43,335 nt of DNA, from positions 23,440-66,774 of the forward strand of contig PAYS01000017.1 in assembly GCA_002715265.1 (NCBI GenBank). Reading direction: 5' to 3'. The notes below the pieces were generated by a model. It was not told the DNA's origin. It ran no database searches and saw only the letters and a program-made list of their open reading frames with translations. The stretch comes from Candidatus Pelagibacterales bacterium (GTDB lineage: Bacteria > Pseudomonadota > Alphaproteobacteria > TMED109). Below, piece after piece: positions 31,543 to 40,253 of the stretch (the first letter of the stretch is position 1; each line of letters opens with the position of its first letter). The position numbers were made by a program, and so were the translations under genes.

Positions 31543-31679
31543 GCAATCAATTAACTTATGTATTTTTTGCCTATTTTTTTACTTTTTTTGTATTAATAAT
31601 ATTAGCAGTAAAGAGTTATTCAACATATTTAGCTAATCTAAAAAAGTTTAAAAAATTTGATATAAATGTAAAAAAATAA
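31539..31679 (+). CDS. ccmD: heme exporter small protein CcmD
   Basis: A 46-residue protein with one transmembrane segment at about 7-24 followed by a short basic tail (NLKKFKKFDINVKK). It starts inside the ccmC stop (ATGA overlap) and ends three bases before ccmE. Size, topology and position between ccmC and ccmE fit CcmD, which keeps the CcmABC-CcmE complex together. CcmD sequences are too variable for a motif-based call. Confidence 0.85.
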   Translation: MSNQLTYVFFAYFFTFFVLIILAVKSYSTYLANLKKFKKFDINVKK

Positions 31680-31682
31680 ATA

Positions 31683-32129
31683 ATGAATATAGCGCGAATT
31701 AAAAGAAAAAAGAGACTATTTATAATATTTTTGGCTTTTTTAGCTTTAAGTATTTCAGGATTCCTAATTTTAAATGCTTCGAGAGATTCTTTAATATATT
31801 TTTATAGCCCATCTGAAATTTTAGAAAAACAGGGCTTACAAGAAAAAATAATAAGGATAGGAGGATTAGTGGAAGAAAATAGTGTGAGTTATAAAAATTC
31901 AACTAGAATAGAGTTCAATGTAACTGATGGAAATAAAAAAATATTAGTAACATATATTGGGATTCTTCCTGATTTATTTAGAGAAGGTCAAGGTGTTATA
32001 TGCGAGGGTAAATTAAATGCATTAGGAACTTTTGAGGCAAATAGAATACTTGCGAAACATGATGAAAATTATATGCCACCAGAAGTTGCTGAAAAATTAA
32101 AAAAATCAGGTAAATGGAAAGGAGAGTAA
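31683..32129 (+). CDS. ccmE: cytochrome c maturation heme chaperone CcmE
   Basis: Periplasmic, membrane-anchored heme carrier, 148 residues. A basic N-terminus and one anchor at about 12-31 precede an OB-fold domain. The covalent heme His is H126 in ILAKHDENYMPPEV, with the conserved Tyr at 130. It is complete and typical. It lies 3 bases after ccmD and 8 bases before ccmF. Confidence 0.97.
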   Translation: MNIARIKRKKRLFIIFLAFLALSISGFLILNASRDSLIYFYSPSEILEKQGLQEKIIRIGGLVEENSVSYKNSTRIEFNVTDGNKKILVTYIGILPDLFREGQGVICEGKLNALGTFEANRILAKHDENYMPPEVAEKLKKSGKWKGE

Positions 32130-32137
32130 TAATATAA

Positions 32138-34102
32138 GTGATAGTAGAATTTGGACATTTTTTTCTAGCATTAGCTTTATCTATTTTTTTGATACAGTTT
32201 ATTATTCCTTCTTTAGGGGTAAAATTTAACTCTGTTAATATGATGAGAATAGCACCATTTTCAGCATATTTTGGCTTTATTTTAGTTTTTTTATCGTTCT
32301 TATCTTTGGTTTGGGCTTATGTTACTTCAGATTTTTCTGTCTCTTTAGTTATAAATAATTCTCACTCTCTCAAACCTTTAATTTATAAAATTTCAGGTGT
32401 ATGGGGTAATCATGAGGGCTCACTATTATTGTGGATACTTATATTAGCTTTTTATAGTGCTGCTATAGCCTATTTAGGAAAGAGGCTTCCATTAAAATTA
32501 ACGGCTTTAGTGCTGGCATCTCAAGGTTTAATATCGTTAGCATTTACAAGTTTTTTATTGTTTACTTCAAATCCATTTATAAGAGTTTTTTATCCAAGCG
32601 AAGAAGGAAATGGTTTTAATCCTATTTTACAAGATTTTGGTTTAGCAATTCATCCGCCATTTTTATATTTAGGTTATGTAGGATTATCTGTTTCTTTTTC
32701 ATTTGCAGTAGCGGCATTATTTCTTGGAAAAGTTGACACTATTTGGGTGAAATGGGTAAGGCCTTGGACATTAATTGCATGGATTTTTTTAACTTTAGGA
32801 ATAGCTCTAGGCTCATGGTGGGCTTATAGAGAACTTGGATGGGGAGGATGGTGGTTTTGGGACCCAGTTGAAAATGCTTCTTTTATGCCTTGGTTAGCTG
32901 CTACAGCTTTGCTTCATTCTTCAATAGTTGCAGAAAAAAGGGATACTTTAAAAGCTTGGACTATTTTATTAGCTATAGTTGCTTTTTCTTTTTCTTTATT
33001 GGGAACTTTCATAGTCAGATCAGGCGTTTTAGTATCAGTTCATGCTTTTGCCTCAGATCCATCTAGGGGAATATATATATTATTATTATTATGTTTTTTC
33101 ACTGGTGGAGCTTTATTTCTATTTGCTAAAAAATCTCCTTATTTGAGATCTGGAAGCTTATTTCAACCTATCAGCAGAGAAGGTGCTTTGATAATTAATA
33201 ATATTATTTTTTCTTCAGCTGCAGCAACAGTTTTGATTGGCACACTATATCCTTTATTTGTAGATGCAATTAGTAATACAAAAGTATCAGTAGGCCCTCC
33301 TTATTTTGAAGCTGTCTTTATTCCTTTGATGATACCAGCCTTATTAATTTGTGCTTTTAGCCCAATGATTTCATGGAAAAGATCTGTATTATCAAATCTA
33401 TATGAAAGAATTATTGCCATATTTATTATATCTATTTTAATTACCTCCTTTATAATTTTTATATACGGTGGATCTTATTCTGCATTTTTGGGAATATTTT
33501 TAGGATTTTGGGTTATATGCGGAACTCTATATGAGCTAATTATTAAAATAGGTGTAGGAAAAAAATTGGATATTATGTATAGCAGAATTTTATCTTTACC
33601 GAGGTCTTCTTATGGTATGAGCTTAGCACATATAGGAGTTGCTATTTTTGTAATAGGTGTGACAGTTTCTAGTGCTTGGAAGGTCGAAATTGAAAGATCG
33701 ATCTCAATTGGGGAAGATTTATTTATTAATGATTATAAAATTAGTTTTGATTCCTATAGTGAGGTTAAAGGACCAAATTGGATTGCTGAACGAGGATCTT
33801 TTACGGTATCTAAAAATGAAAAAATAATAACCGTACTTTTACCAGAAAGAAGGTTCTATCCTGCATCCGAAGTTACTACTACTGAGCCTGCAATTATGAC
33901 CAATATATTTGCTGATTTGTATATTGTTTTAGGAGAAAATATTGATGGTGGAAATTCATATGGTTTAAGAGCCTATTATTCTCCTTTATTGAATTGGATA
34001 TGGATAGGAATTGGGTTTATGGTATTTGGAGGTATCACCTCATTATCTGATAGAAAACATAGATTAGGTTATTTAAAAAATAAGAAAGCTAATTTAATAT
34101 GA
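32138..34102 (+). CDS. ccmF: cytochrome c heme lyase subunit CcmF
   Basis: Core of the heme ligation complex with CcmH and CcmI. 654 residues, with about fifteen membrane segments. The WWD domain is WGGWWFWDPVENASFMPW at about 231-248; histidines in VWGNHEGSLLLW and LAIHPPFLYLGY are the expected heme-site residues. The start is GTG 32138. AAGGAGAG at the end of ccmE provides its ribosome binding site. Its stop overlaps ccmG by 4 bases. Confidence 0.97.
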   Translation: MIVEFGHFFLALALSIFLIQFIIPSLGVKFNSVNMMRIAPFSAYFGFILVFLSFLSLVWAYVTSDFSVSLVINNSHSLKPLIYKISGVWGNHEGSLLLWILILAFYSAAIAYLGKRLPLKLTALVLASQGLISLAFTSFLLFTSNPFIRVFYPSEEGNGFNPILQDFGLAIHPPFLYLGYVGLSVSFSFAVAALFLGKVDTIWVKWVRPWTLIAWIFLTLGIALGSWWAYRELGWGGWWFWDPVENASFMPWLAATALLHSSIVAEKRDTLKAWTILLAIVAFSFSLLGTFIVRSGVLVSVHAFASDPSRGIYILLLLCFFTGGALFLFAKKSPYLRSGSLFQPISREGALIINNIIFSSAAATVLIGTLYPLFVDAISNTKVSVGPPYFEAVFIPLMIPALLICAFSPMISWKRSVLSNLYERIIAIFIISILITSFIIFIYGGSYSAFLGIFLGFWVICGTLYELIIKIGVGKKLDIMYSRILSLPRSSYGMSLAHIGVAIFVIGVTVSSAWKVEIERSISIGEDLFINDYKISFDSYSEVKGPNWIAERGSFTVSKNEKIITVLLPERRFYPASEVTTTEPAIMTNIFADLYIVLGENIDGGNSYGLRAYYSPLLNWIWIGIGFMVFGGITSLSDRKHRLGYLKNKKANLI

Positions 34103-34647
34103 AAAAGGTTAGTTATTATATTCCTTTATTATTATTTTTAGTATTAGCCATATTTTTTTCTATCCAACTTTTGACACAAAAAGATCCGTCTGAATTGCCA
34201 TCAGTTTTTATTGAGAAAAAATTACCTAATATTACATTAGACCCATTTGAAGGTTATGAATTTTTATCTCAAGATATGCTCAATAATACGGGTAATTTAT
34301 ATTTAATAAATATATGGGCAAGTTGGTGTGCCCCATGTATGGCAGAACATCAGTATTTAATGGAACTTAGTAAATCTTATAATATTACAATATATGGAAT
34401 AAATTATAAAAATAAGTTATTAGATGCTAAAGCATTTTTAGAAAATTATGGCAATCCTTTCACGGCTATTGGAAGAGATGTTTCAGGAAGAGAATCTATT
34501 AATTTAGGGGTTTATGGAGTTCCAGAAACTTTTATAGTAGATAAATATGGATTTATAAAATATAGGCATGTAGGTCCCATTTTGGAATATGATATTAACA
34601 ATACTATTCTTCCTATAATTAAGAAATTAGGAGTCGAAGTAAATTGA
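34099..34647 (+). CDS. ccmG: thiol:disulfide interchange protein CcmG (DsbE)
   Basis: Periplasmic thioredoxin-like reductant for apocytochrome c and CcmH, 182 residues. A signal-anchor at about 7-25 is followed by the thioredoxin fold with active-site C77 and C80 in NIWASWCAPCMAEH. YGVPETFIVDKYG has the cis-Pro loop. It begins in the ccmF stop and overlaps the ccmH start by 4 bases. Confidence 0.95.
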   Translation: MKKVSYYIPLLLFLVLAIFFSIQLLTQKDPSELPSVFIEKKLPNITLDPFEGYEFLSQDMLNNTGNLYLINIWASWCAPCMAEHQYLMELSKSYNITIYGINYKNKLLDAKAFLENYGNPFTAIGRDVSGRESINLGVYGVPETFIVDKYGFIKYRHVGPILEYDINNTILPIIKKLGVEVN

Positions 34648-35078
34648 AAAAATTTTTAATTATTATTATGTATTTTTATAGCTTCTCTGCATTTAGTAAT
34701 GAAAATAAAGTTGCTGAAGAATTATATGAAGAATTAAGATGTTTGGTTTGTCAAAATCAATCAATTAAAGAATCTGATGCGCCACTTGCAAAAGATTTAA
34801 AGTTACTAGTATTAGAAAAATTAAAAGAGGGAAAAAATAAAAAGGAAATAAAATCTTTTTTAGTAAATAAATACGGTGAATTTATTTTATTTAAACCAAC
34901 CTATTCTTTAAAAAATATATTTTTATGGTTAGCACCAATTCTGTTTTTATTTTTTGGAATTATATTAGTATTTAGATCTCACAAGTATTCTAAAAAGATT
35001 ATTCAAGAAGATATTCAGCTTTCTAATTATGAAAAGAAAAAATTAAGAACAATTTTAAATGAAGATCATAAAATATGA
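34644..35078 (+). CDS. ccmH: cytochrome c-type biogenesis protein CcmH
   Basis: Short-form CcmH (CcmL/CycL type), 144 residues. A signal sequence of about 18 residues is followed by ELRCLVCQNQSIKESDAPLA with redox C33 and C36. A transmembrane segment lies at about 88-108. The start is TTG 34644, overlapping the ccmG stop as TTGA. It keeps apocytochrome c thiols reduced for heme attachment. It overlaps ccmI by 4 bases. Confidence 0.95.
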   Translation: MKKFLIIIMYFYSFSAFSNENKVAEELYEELRCLVCQNQSIKESDAPLAKDLKLLVLEKLKEGKNKKEIKSFLVNKYGEFILFKPTYSLKNIFLWLAPILFLFFGIILVFRSHKYSKKIIQEDIQLSNYEKKKLRTILNEDHKI

Positions 35079-36388
35079 ATACTTTTATATTTTTAATTAT
35101 ATTTATTACCATAGTCGTATCTTTAATTTTTATTAAATTTTTAAATAAACCTGCAAAAAATATTAGTGTTGAAGAAATTAATACTAAATTATTTCAACAG
35201 CAATTTAATGAAATAGAATCTGATTTGAATAGAGGTCTAATTGAAAAAGATGCATACGTTTCTATGAAAAAAGAGCTTTCAAAAAGAGTTTTATCCTATG
35301 CATCAAAAAACACTAAAAATGATATATATCAAGATAACAAATTATTAAATTTTTCTGTATTTTTTATAATTATTATTTTATTTTTTATTACTTTTTTTAC
35401 TTATTTTTACAATGGTAACCCTACTTTACCTGATCTGTCTTTTAATAAGAGATCAAATTATGGAGTTCCTAGTATTTTTTACGAGGAAGCTCTCAAAGAT
35501 GTAGAAAAAAAAATACAAATACAACCTGATAATATTGAACTGCATATCTTAAAGGCTAATACTTATTCTTTATTGGGTAAACAGGATTATTCATTAAAGT
35601 TATGGAAATATATAATTGATTCTTATCCAGAAAAGATTTCAGCAGATATTTATTTATCATATGGAGAGTCTTTGATGCAGGAGGCTTTGAATAAACAAAA
35701 TGAAATTTTAATTTCTGACAAAGCTTTTAAAATGTTTGAAAAAGCTAGTATTGAATCTGAAATTTCATCGGAAGTTTGGGCCATATCTTCTTTTTATGTA
35801 GGTTTGTATTTTTATCAAAAAAATAAAATAAATGAGGCAAAAGATATTTGGTCATTTGTTATTGACGAATCTCCAGTAAACGCTTCTTGGAGATCTAATT
35901 TATTAGAGCAAATTAATCAAATTTTGCCAGATACAAATAATAATTTTAATGATGAAGAAATAATTGAAATGGTTAATAGATTGGCAAAAAGATTATATAC
36001 AAATGATAGTGAAAATATTTTGGATTGGCAAAAATTGGGAAAATCTTTTATGGTTTTAGGTAAAATAAATAAAGCCATTGATGCTTATAATAGAGCATTA
36101 ATATTAGATAGTGAAAACATTGATAGTCTTATAGGTTTGGCAGAGGCAAAATTATTAAATTTAACGCCTGAGCAAAAAGTTACTGATGATATATTAAAAT
36201 TATTTAATACAATAATTATACATGAACCAAGTCATCCATTAGCTTTATGGGTCCTGGCGGAGGAAGAAATAAATTTAAATAATTTTAATAAAGCTAAAAT
36301 TTTGTTAAATAATTTATTATTACAGTTAAATCCAGACTCTGAAGAATATAAGTTAGTTGAAGATAAATTAGAACAAATAAATAGGTAG
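35075..36388 (+). CDS. ccmI: cytochrome c-type biogenesis protein CcmI (TPR apocytochrome chaperone)
   Basis: 437 residues. Two membrane segments (about 2-22 and 90-112) flank a short loop with the family-type FNEIESDLNRGLIEKDAY segment. The periplasmic part has tetratricopeptide-like repeats, e.g. around 140-195 and 305-345 (KINKAIDAYNRALILDSEN). CcmI recruits apocytochrome c to the heme lyase. It is the last ccm gene; the glycosyltransferase starts only 4 bases later. Confidence 0.9.
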   Translation: MNTFIFLIIFITIVVSLIFIKFLNKPAKNISVEEINTKLFQQQFNEIESDLNRGLIEKDAYVSMKKELSKRVLSYASKNTKNDIYQDNKLLNFSVFFIIIILFFITFFTYFYNGNPTLPDLSFNKRSNYGVPSIFYEEALKDVEKKIQIQPDNIELHILKANTYSLLGKQDYSLKLWKYIIDSYPEKISADIYLSYGESLMQEALNKQNEILISDKAFKMFEKASIESEISSEVWAISSFYVGLYFYQKNKINEAKDIWSFVIDESPVNASWRSNLLEQINQILPDTNNNFNDEEIIEMVNRLAKRLYTNDSENILDWQKLGKSFMVLGKINKAIDAYNRALILDSENIDSLIGLAEAKLLNLTPEQKVTDDILKLFNTIIIHEPSHPLALWVLAEEEINLNNFNKAKILLNNLLLQLNPDSEEYKLVEDKLEQINR

Positions 36389-36392
36389 GTTT

Positions 36393-37139
36393 ATGCAAAA
36401 TAAAATATCAGTTGTTATCCCTGTTTATAATGAGTCTGGAAATATTAACCAGCTTGTGAAGGAAATAATAGAAGTTCTTGATAAATTAGGGGGAGGCGAA
36501 ATAATTTTCGTGGATGATGCGTCTACCGATACAACTGTAGATAAAATATTAGGTAATAATGGTTCTGATCATACCAAAATTAATTTGCTTCAGCACAAAA
36601 ATAAATATGGTCAAAGTTCAGGTTTATTAACTGGTATTAAGTTTTCTAAGTATGATGTAATAGTAACGTTGGATGGTGATGGCCAAAATGATCCAAGAGA
36701 TATTCAAAAAATATTTAAAGTGTGGCAGGAAAATAATAATGATATGTTATTAATTATTGGAAATAGAGTTAATAGAAAGGATACTTGGTCTAGGCGTTTT
36801 GCCTCTCGTTTAGCGTATAAAATGAGAAAAATAATATTGAATGATATTACTCCTGACAGTGGTTGTGGTTTAAAAATATTTAGTAAGAAACTTTTTTTGA
36901 GTTTACCATATTTTGATCATATACATAGGTTTTTGCCGGCTTTAGTTAGACGACAGGGAGGAAAAGTTACTTCTGTTGAAGTTTTTCATAGAGAGAGATC
37001 ATCAGGTAGATCAAAATATAGTAATTGGCAGCGATTTAGAGTAGGTTTAGTTGATTTGTTCGGTGTGTCGTGGTTAATAAAGAGATCATCTTTTCCAATA
37101 AAGTTAAAAGACGGTAAAAATATTAGTGATAAGGATTAA
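36393..37139 (+). CDS. family 2 glycosyltransferase (polyprenyl-phosphate sugar transferase type)
   Basis: 248 residues, GT-A fold, cytoplasmic side of the membrane. VVIPVYNESGNINQLV opens the protein, VDDASTDTT (about 41-49) is the nucleotide-binding Asp motif, and TLDGDGQNDPRDI holds the metal-binding Asp residues. SGRSKYSNWQRFRVGLVDLFG is the membrane-proximal segment typical of dolichyl-phosphate-mannose-synthase-like enzymes. There is no C-terminal membrane domain. It probably makes a polyprenyl-phosphate-linked sugar used by the GT39 enzyme two genes downstream. The sugar is unknown. Confidence 0.88.
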   Translation: MQNKISVVIPVYNESGNINQLVKEIIEVLDKLGGGEIIFVDDASTDTTVDKILGNNGSDHTKINLLQHKNKYGQSSGLLTGIKFSKYDVIVTLDGDGQNDPRDIQKIFKVWQENNNDMLLIIGNRVNRKDTWSRRFASRLAYKMRKIILNDITPDSGCGLKIFSKKLFLSLPYFDHIHRFLPALVRRQGGKVTSVEVFHRERSSGRSKYSNWQRFRVGLVDLFGVSWLIKRSSFPIKLKDGKNISDKD

Positions 37140-37143
37140 ATAA

Positions 37144-37419
37144 ATGGATAAAAATACAATATGGATGATTATTGGTTTTACAGGGCAAGGTTTTTTTTCT
37201 GCGAGATTTATTCTTCAATGGATAAAGTCTGAGCTTAAGCAACAAAGTATTATTCCTTTAGGTTTTTGGTATTTTTCATTATTAGGAGGCGCTACATTGT
37301 TCGCTTATGCTATTCATAAAGAAGATCCAGTTTTTATTGTTGGTCAAGGCGCAGGTCTATTTATATATTCACGGAATTTGTATTTGATAAGGAAAAAATC
37401 ACTAGAAGAAAAGACCTAA
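37144..37419 (+). CDS. small membrane protein with lipid-A-disaccharide synthase N-terminal-like (LAB_N) domain
   Basis: 91 residues with about three membrane helices. GFTGQGFFSARFILQWIKSE (about 11-30), PLGFWYFSLLGGATLF and VGQGAGLFIYSRNLYLI are LAB_N signatures; the domain is also found fused to LpxB in some bacteria. Here it stands alone between a GT2 and a GT39 gene, an arrangement seen elsewhere in proteobacteria. It may help lipid-linked sugar handling, perhaps as a small flippase-like partner. That role is inferred. Confidence 0.85.
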   Translation: MDKNTIWMIIGFTGQGFFSARFILQWIKSELKQQSIIPLGFWYFSLLGGATLFAYAIHKEDPVFIVGQGAGLFIYSRNLYLIRKKSLEEKT

Positions 37420-37420
37420 T

Positions 37421-38893
37421 ATGATAAAACTTAAAGATAGTAGTTATTTATTTTCTATAATTTTATTACTTTCATCATTTTTTTTTATTCGATTATTTTT
37501 ATGGAATTGGGCTAGTTTAGACTTATCTTTTGATGAAGCTCAGTACTTCAGTTGGGCGCAGAATTTAGATTGGGGATATTATTCAAAACCTCCAATGTTA
37601 GCATGGATAATTAAGATATTTACTGCATTATGTGGTGATTCTGAATTATGTATAAGGATTGCGTCTCCATTTTTACATTCATTTACCGCACTATTTATTG
37701 GTTTAGCGTCATATAATTTTGCTTCATATAAAAATAAATTTATTATATTAATGGCAGCTTCTATTTGGTTATTAATACCTGGTATAAGTTTATCATCGGG
37801 TTTTATAAGTACTGATGTGCCCTTACTGTTTTTTACTTCATTATGTTTATGGATACTTAGTTTATTTTCATCTGAAAATATGAATTATAAAAATAATATT
37901 TACTTTTTATTATTAGGAGTTTTTCTAGCACTGGCATTCTTATCAAAATACGCAATTTTATATTTGTTAATAGGTAGTATAGTTGCTGTAGTTATGGATA
38001 GAGATATTAGAAATAATTTTTTTATTTACATTAATTTTAAGCGTTTGTGTCTAATATTAATATTTTTTTTCATTATAATTATTCCTCATATATTATGGAA
38101 TTTTGAAAATGGTTTCATTACAGCTCAACATACAATGGCTAATGCCAATTTAGGTGGAGAATGGAAAGGTATTAGCAATTTAATAAAATTTTTTGTAGAA
38201 CAATTTTTTGTGTATGGTTTTATAACATTTTTAATACTATTAGTGATCTTATTTAAATTTAAAACTTTTAATAGAAATGAACGCTTTTTAATATTTTTAA
38301 CATTAACACCAATTCTAATAGTATTATTTCAAGCTTTTATTTCTAGAGCTCACGCAAATTGGGCAGCTATTGCTTATGTCCCAGGTACCATATTAGTAAC
38401 AACATATTTTATGCAACTTTGGGATAAAAATAAAAAGCATTTATTTTATATTAACGTTATTAGTGGCCTATTTATTATGTTCTTAATTCCTCTTAGTGGT
38501 GTTTATAATCTAGGTGTGGATCCATATAAAAAAAATAGAGGCTGGTCTGAATTGGGATTAGCCATATCAGAGATATTTTACATTTATCCTGATGCTGTGT
38601 TAGTTGCAGATGATAGAAGAGTTCTTGCAGAGGCATTATATTATATGAAAATTAAACCTTATAATTGGGTAAGATGGAATGCTGATGGAATAATTCATGA
38701 TCATTATGAATTAGTTACTGATCATAATGACCTGATATCTAAAACGGGTATCATGGTTTCTTCAGAAGAAGACAATATACATTTTAAATCATTTTTTAAA
38801 GATGTAATCTTTATTAAAACTATTACTAGAAAAATGGGAAATGATAAAGTAAAAGAGTATAAGGTTTGGATGCTTAAAGGATATATAAAATAA
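37421..38893 (+). CDS. ArnT-like family 39 glycosyltransferase
   Basis: Integral membrane GT-C transferase, 490 residues with about 11-12 membrane helices. The first periplasmic loop contains LSFDEAQYFSWAQNLDWGYY, with the catalytic-type Asp-Glu, followed by SKPPMLAWIIK. SRAHANWAAIAYVPG is a mid-protein loop seen in PMT_2 proteins. The C-terminal globular part (about 375-490) is periplasmic. It should move a sugar from a polyprenyl-phosphate donor made by the GT2 enzyme to an envelope acceptor such as lipid A. The acceptor is not shown by the sequence. Confidence 0.88.
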   Translation: MIKLKDSSYLFSIILLLSSFFFIRLFLWNWASLDLSFDEAQYFSWAQNLDWGYYSKPPMLAWIIKIFTALCGDSELCIRIASPFLHSFTALFIGLASYNFASYKNKFIILMAASIWLLIPGISLSSGFISTDVPLLFFTSLCLWILSLFSSENMNYKNNIYFLLLGVFLALAFLSKYAILYLLIGSIVAVVMDRDIRNNFFIYINFKRLCLILIFFFIIIIPHILWNFENGFITAQHTMANANLGGEWKGISNLIKFFVEQFFVYGFITFLILLVILFKFKTFNRNERFLIFLTLTPILIVLFQAFISRAHANWAAIAYVPGTILVTTYFMQLWDKNKKHLFYINVISGLFIMFLIPLSGVYNLGVDPYKKNRGWSELGLAISEIFYIYPDAVLVADDRRVLAEALYYMKIKPYNWVRWNADGIIHDHYELVTDHNDLISKTGIMVSSEEDNIHFKSFFKDVIFIKTITRKMGNDKVKEYKVWMLKGYIK

Positions 38894-38904
38894 TTATTTA
38901 AAGA

Positions 38905-39456
38905 TTAAGATTTTTCTAATTCAGTGTCCCAATATAAATAGTCTAACCAGCTTTGGTGTAGATAATTTGGCGGAAAATTTTTTCCTATAGCATGTAGCTG
39001 ACTATTAGATGGGTAATAAGGTTTTTTTATTAAAGTCATGTTTACTTCTGACAATAAAAAATTACTCTTTTTTAAATTACATTTTGAGCATGCGGCAACA
39101 ACGTTGTCCCATTTAGTCTTTCCTCCTTTAGATTTAGGAATAACATGGTCGAATGTAAGTTCCTTAGTATGATATTTACCTGCACAGTATTGGCAAATAA
39201 AGCGATCTCTTAAAAACAGATTAAATCTAGTAAATGCAGGTTTCCTTGAAATTGGAATATAATTTTTTAGGGCAATTACACTAGGTATTTTCATAGAAAA
39301 AGAAGAAGATCTTACTTCTGTTTCATATTCAGCAATTATGTTTACTCTATCTAAAAAAACGGCTTTAATTGTATCTTGCCAACTCCATAAAGATAAAGGA
39401 AAATAGCTTATGGGTTGGTAATCTGCATTTAAAACTAGAGCTGGGTGATTTTTCAA
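38905..39456 (-). CDS. HNH endonuclease family protein
   Basis: 183 residues. The HNH core is CQYCAGKYHTKELTFDHVIP followed by SKGGKTKWDNVVAACSKCNL, with the zinc CxxC pairs and the DHV catalytic His. The N-terminal part (VLNADYQPISYFPLSLWSWQ) is the conserved lead of a housekeeping HNH group common in alphaproteobacteria, so it is probably not a phage or homing enzyme. Cellular role is unknown. It is convergent with the GT39 gene, with only 11 bases between them. Confidence 0.88.
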   Translation of the reverse strand: MKNHPALVLNADYQPISYFPLSLWSWQDTIKAVFLDRVNIIAEYETEVRSSSFSMKIPSVIALKNYIPISRKPAFTRFNLFLRDRFICQYCAGKYHTKELTFDHVIPKSKGGKTKWDNVVAACSKCNLKKSNFLLSEVNMTLIKKPYYPSNSQLHAIGKNFPPNYLHQSWLDYLYWDTELEKS

Positions 39457-39522
39457 TTTTTCTCCTAAAATTATATTATGTAATAATACAAATATTATTC
39501 AATAAAATTAAGTTATCTTAAT

Positions 39523-40197
39523 TTAGATATTACATTTTTTTATAAATTCAATTCCTATTTCTATTCCTTCTTCATTTATACTGTGACCTAAATTTTTACA
39601 GCTATGACTAGTTACATCAGCTCCTAATTCAGTTAAATCAGATTTAGCTTTAATCATACTTTTAATTGGTATAGTTTCGTCTAATTCACCGTGAATAAGC
39701 ATTATTTTATGTTCTTTAGTTAGAGTGTGTTTGTTATTTATAAATGACCCAGAATAACATAAAAGTCCTCCTATTTTATTCTTACTACCGCATTCCAATG
39801 CAACCATTGAGCCCTGACTAAAACCTATTAAATAAGTATTTTCAGAAGTAATTGAGAATTTATCTTGCCAATAATTTATAAAATTTAAAACATGTTCTGA
39901 TGCTGCACTTACCTTTTGTGGCATATTTGCTCTATTTATAGTTCCATCATTATTGATATCGAGCCCAAACCATTGTCTTCCTCCGAAAGGGTTTTGTGGA
40001 CATACTTCAGGGCCGTTAGGACTAATAAAATATGCGTCAGGAAAGTGTTTTGAAAATAGCGGGGCTAATTGAATAAGATCATCACCATTTGATCCCCATC
40101 CATGTAATAATATTATGAGAATTTTTGGATTATCTATTTGAGAATTTAAACTTGGACCTGTAATTAAATTTTCATTTTGCATAAGTAAATCTTTCAT
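39523..40197 (-). CDS. carboxylesterase/phospholipase-type alpha/beta hydrolase
   Basis: 224 residues, the acyl-protein-thioesterase-like branch of serine hydrolases. LLHGWGSNGDDLIQLAPLF is the oxyanion loop, GFSQGSMVALECG holds the nucleophile Ser, GELDETIPIKSM the Asp, and LGHSINEEG the His. The protein has no signal peptide, so it is cytosolic. The ATG at 40182 (residue 6) is a possible alternative start. Substrate unknown; small carboxyl or thioesters are expected. It is divergent from gluQRS. Confidence 0.88.
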   Translation of the reverse strand: MKDLLMQNENLITGPSLNSQIDNPKILIILLHGWGSNGDDLIQLAPLFSKHFPDAYFISPNGPEVCPQNPFGGRQWFGLDINNDGTINRANMPQKVSAASEHVLNFINYWQDKFSITSENTYLIGFSQGSMVALECGSKNKIGGLLCYSGSFINNKHTLTKEHKIMLIHGELDETIPIKSMIKAKSDLTELGADVTSHSCKNLGHSINEEGIEIGIEFIKKCNI

Positions 40198-40253
40198 AAA
40201 GTTTATTTATAATATACTAGTATTTAATATTAATAAAAATTATAAATATAAAA

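Noticed and set aside
38905-39456. HNH gene as a homing or phage endonuclease
   Set aside because: No intron, intein or phage genes are nearby, and the N-terminal region fits a widespread chromosomal HNH group.
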